Source: Candidatus Profundicultor aquiphilus (GTDB lineage Bacteria > Atribacterota > Atribacteria > Atribacterales > Caldatribacteriaceae). Taken from it: 14,502 bases of DNA. Shown one piece after another: positions 13,739 to 14,502 of this stretch; position 1 is the stretch's first letter; the number at the start of each line of letters is the position of its first letter. The stretch spans positions 1 through 14,502 of the forward strand of contig JABUEZ010000016.1 in NCBI GenBank assembly GCA_013314795.1, read 5' to 3'. Position numbers and translations under genes: made by a program. The notes under the pieces were generated by a model. It saw only the letters and a program-made list of their open reading frames with translations, was not told the DNA's origin and searched no databases.

Positions 13739-14148
13739 CCCTTCTTCACATGCCTCTCCACCAGTTTTCGGGCTTCACTTTCACTCCCCACCACTTCGAA
13801 GTCCACCACAAAAGCCCCCAGCGATTCCATCTGAGACATGAGTCTTCGCAAAGCTTTGTCCTTACCAAAAAGACCAGGGCGAATATACGCCACCGACCGT
13901 TTTCCTTCCATACCGCTTACACCCTGAAGGAAATTGGTCAATTCTGGGGAAATCTTTCCTCCCCAGGTACTTGCCACGTACGAACCAACCAGAATCAAGT
14001 CAAAGGGGCGAAAGTTGACTGGAGAAGTAACGTTTTCAACCTCGATCGTCTTCACTGTACAGCCAGCCTTTTCAAAAAGACTGGCCATAAAACGGGTGAT
14101 CTCCACCAGACCTTTGTCCCTACTCGTGTACACCATGGCAATTCTCAA
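13735..14148 (-). CDS. Flavodoxin-fold protein with degenerate FMN phosphate loop
   Basis: The 137-aa product follows the flavodoxin pattern: strand MRIAMVYTS, a first helix, FDLILVGSYVASTWGGKISPELTNFL at about 49-74 (the second flavin loop and the next helix), and SVAYIRPGLFG at 85-95. The first loop reads TSRDKGLVEIT instead of the usual S/T-x-T-G-x-T, so classic FMN phosphate binding is doubtful. Overall it recalls the short flavodoxin-domain proteins related to HemG-type enzymes, but no function can be assigned. The start is TTG at 14148, with AGGTGA 7 bases upstream; an ATG at 14136 would cut into the first strand. It is followed, with a 4-base overlap, by a small charged protein, and is not related closely to the plus-strand flavodoxin at 5884. 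Confidence 0.75.
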   Translation of the reverse strand: MRIAMVYTSRDKGLVEITRFMASLFEKAGCTVKTIEVENVTSPVNFRPFDLILVGSYVASTWGGKISPELTNFLQGVSGMEGKRSVAYIRPGLFGKDKALRRLMSQMESLGAFVVDFEVVGSESEARKLVERHVKKG

Positions 14149-14187
14149 AAATCGCTCACCTCACATCCTGAAATCATGGACACCTTT

Positions 14188-14193
14188 ACTATA
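14188..14193 (-). promoter_or_regulatory. Extended -10 promoter of the flavodoxin-like gene
   Basis: TATAGT on the minus strand is preceded by TG and one base, the extended -10 form; no good -35 box is seen. The start would be near 14181, about 33 bases before the TTG at 14148. It lies just after the stop codon of the methyltransferase gene. Confidence 0.45.
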
Positions 14194-14199
14194 ACACAA

Positions 14200-14502
14200 T
14201 CAAATCTGACAGACCACGCTCATCCAGGATGACATAACTGCTGCTTCCAGGATCGCAAGTTCTACTTCATGAATTTTCTGCTCAATAGGTGGCCAATCTC
14301 CTTCCTCAAAACCCGAAAGAAGAATTTTTCCGTCTTTCTCGAGGTGATCCTTCATAACCGGTAGATGCTCCAGAGTAAAGTAAGGACCGATGTTGGCAGC
14401 GATGAAATCAAATTTCCCCTGAACTCTGCTCATATCTCCCACCAGAAGCTCCATACAGGAATCATCCAGATTATTGAGGACCAGATTTCTTCGCACTTCC
14501 TC
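14200..14502 (-). CDS. PrmA-like SAM-dependent methyltransferase, C-terminal part
   Basis: Only the last 100 residues are in the window; the gene runs off the right edge. The frame is open to the edge and reads EEVRRNLVLNN, then VGDMSRVQGKFDFIAANIGPYFTLEHLPVMKDHL, then GKILLSGFEEGDW. This order (V-x-x-N-x-x-x-N, D-x-x-x-A-N-I, then L-x-x-x-G-x-I/L-x-x-S-G) is the C-terminal half of ribosomal protein L11 methyltransferase PrmA, where A-N-I is the conserved motif IV. GPYF after ANI departs from the usual LA-x-x-L, so another member of the SAM methyltransferase superfamily is possible. The SAM-binding GTGSG motif is outside the window. Confidence 0.65.
   Translation of the reverse strand, partial: EEVRRNLVLNNLDDSCMELLVGDMSRVQGKFDFIAANIGPYFTLEHLPVMKDHLEKDGKILLSGFEEGDWPPIEQKIHEVELAILEAAVMSSWMSVVCQI

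Noticed and set aside
1..14502. CRISPR arrays, insertion sequences, phage genes, toxin-antitoxin pairs and attachment sites, including near the tRNAs
   Set aside because: No repeat arrays, transposase or integrase motifs or duplicated tRNA ends were seen on either strand; the DNA next to the tRNAs is ordinary coding sequence.

Overview
The window looks like chromosomal DNA of a free-living bacterium, probably a deep-branching, possibly thermophilic anaerobe. The signs are a V/A-type rotary ATPase with a predicted Na+ site in place of an F-type enzyme, several GTG and TTG starts, almost no intergenic space, and a compact PurL with the WSEHCGYPHS variant also found in Thermotoga. Atribacterota, Thermotogota, Dictyoglomota and Synergistota are reasonable guesses. 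This is inference from style, because no species marker is visible.

Region 1 (1-5782, minus strand) is a V/A-ATPase operon. In transcription order it encodes the stalk coiled coil (G/H), I (membrane stator), K (rotor ring), E (stalk), C (central socket), F (central stalk) and A (catalytic, cut by the window edge). The order matches the Enterococcus hirae ntp operon as I remember it. Subunit K carries the full E. hirae-type Na+ ligand set, so the machine is predicted to move Na+.

Region 2 (5783-6363) holds back-to-back promoters whose -10 boxes overlap. One drives the ATPase operon leftward and the other a small flavodoxin-family gene rightward. The flavodoxin gene runs tail-to-tail into the next region with a 55-bp coding overlap.

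Region 3 (6309-13303, minus strand) is one gene train: an unknown protein, a Gfo/Idh/MocA oxidoreductase, then purS-purQ-purL-purF and a DUF429 RNase-H-fold protein. PurS, PurQ and PurL form the FGAM synthase complex (purine step 4) and PurF catalyses the first committed step. Within each block, genes overlap by 1-20 bases. The only gap (37 bp, before purS) contains a perfect hairpin.

Region 4 (13324-13533, plus strand) is a tRNA-Leu(CAG) and tRNA-Val(CAC) pair with encoded CCA ends, driven by a near-consensus promoter placed almost at the mature 5' end.

Region 5 (13532-14502, minus strand) has a small charged protein, a flavodoxin-fold protein with a degenerate phosphate loop, and the 3' part of a PrmA-like methyltransferase.

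Most of the window is core metabolism. I found no phage, insertion sequence, CRISPR array or defence system. The points most worth a second look are the DUF429 gene translationally coupled to purF, the Na+ signature, the shared -10 divergent promoter, and the unknown gene at 12842-13303 whose best ribosome binding site points to an ATT codon.
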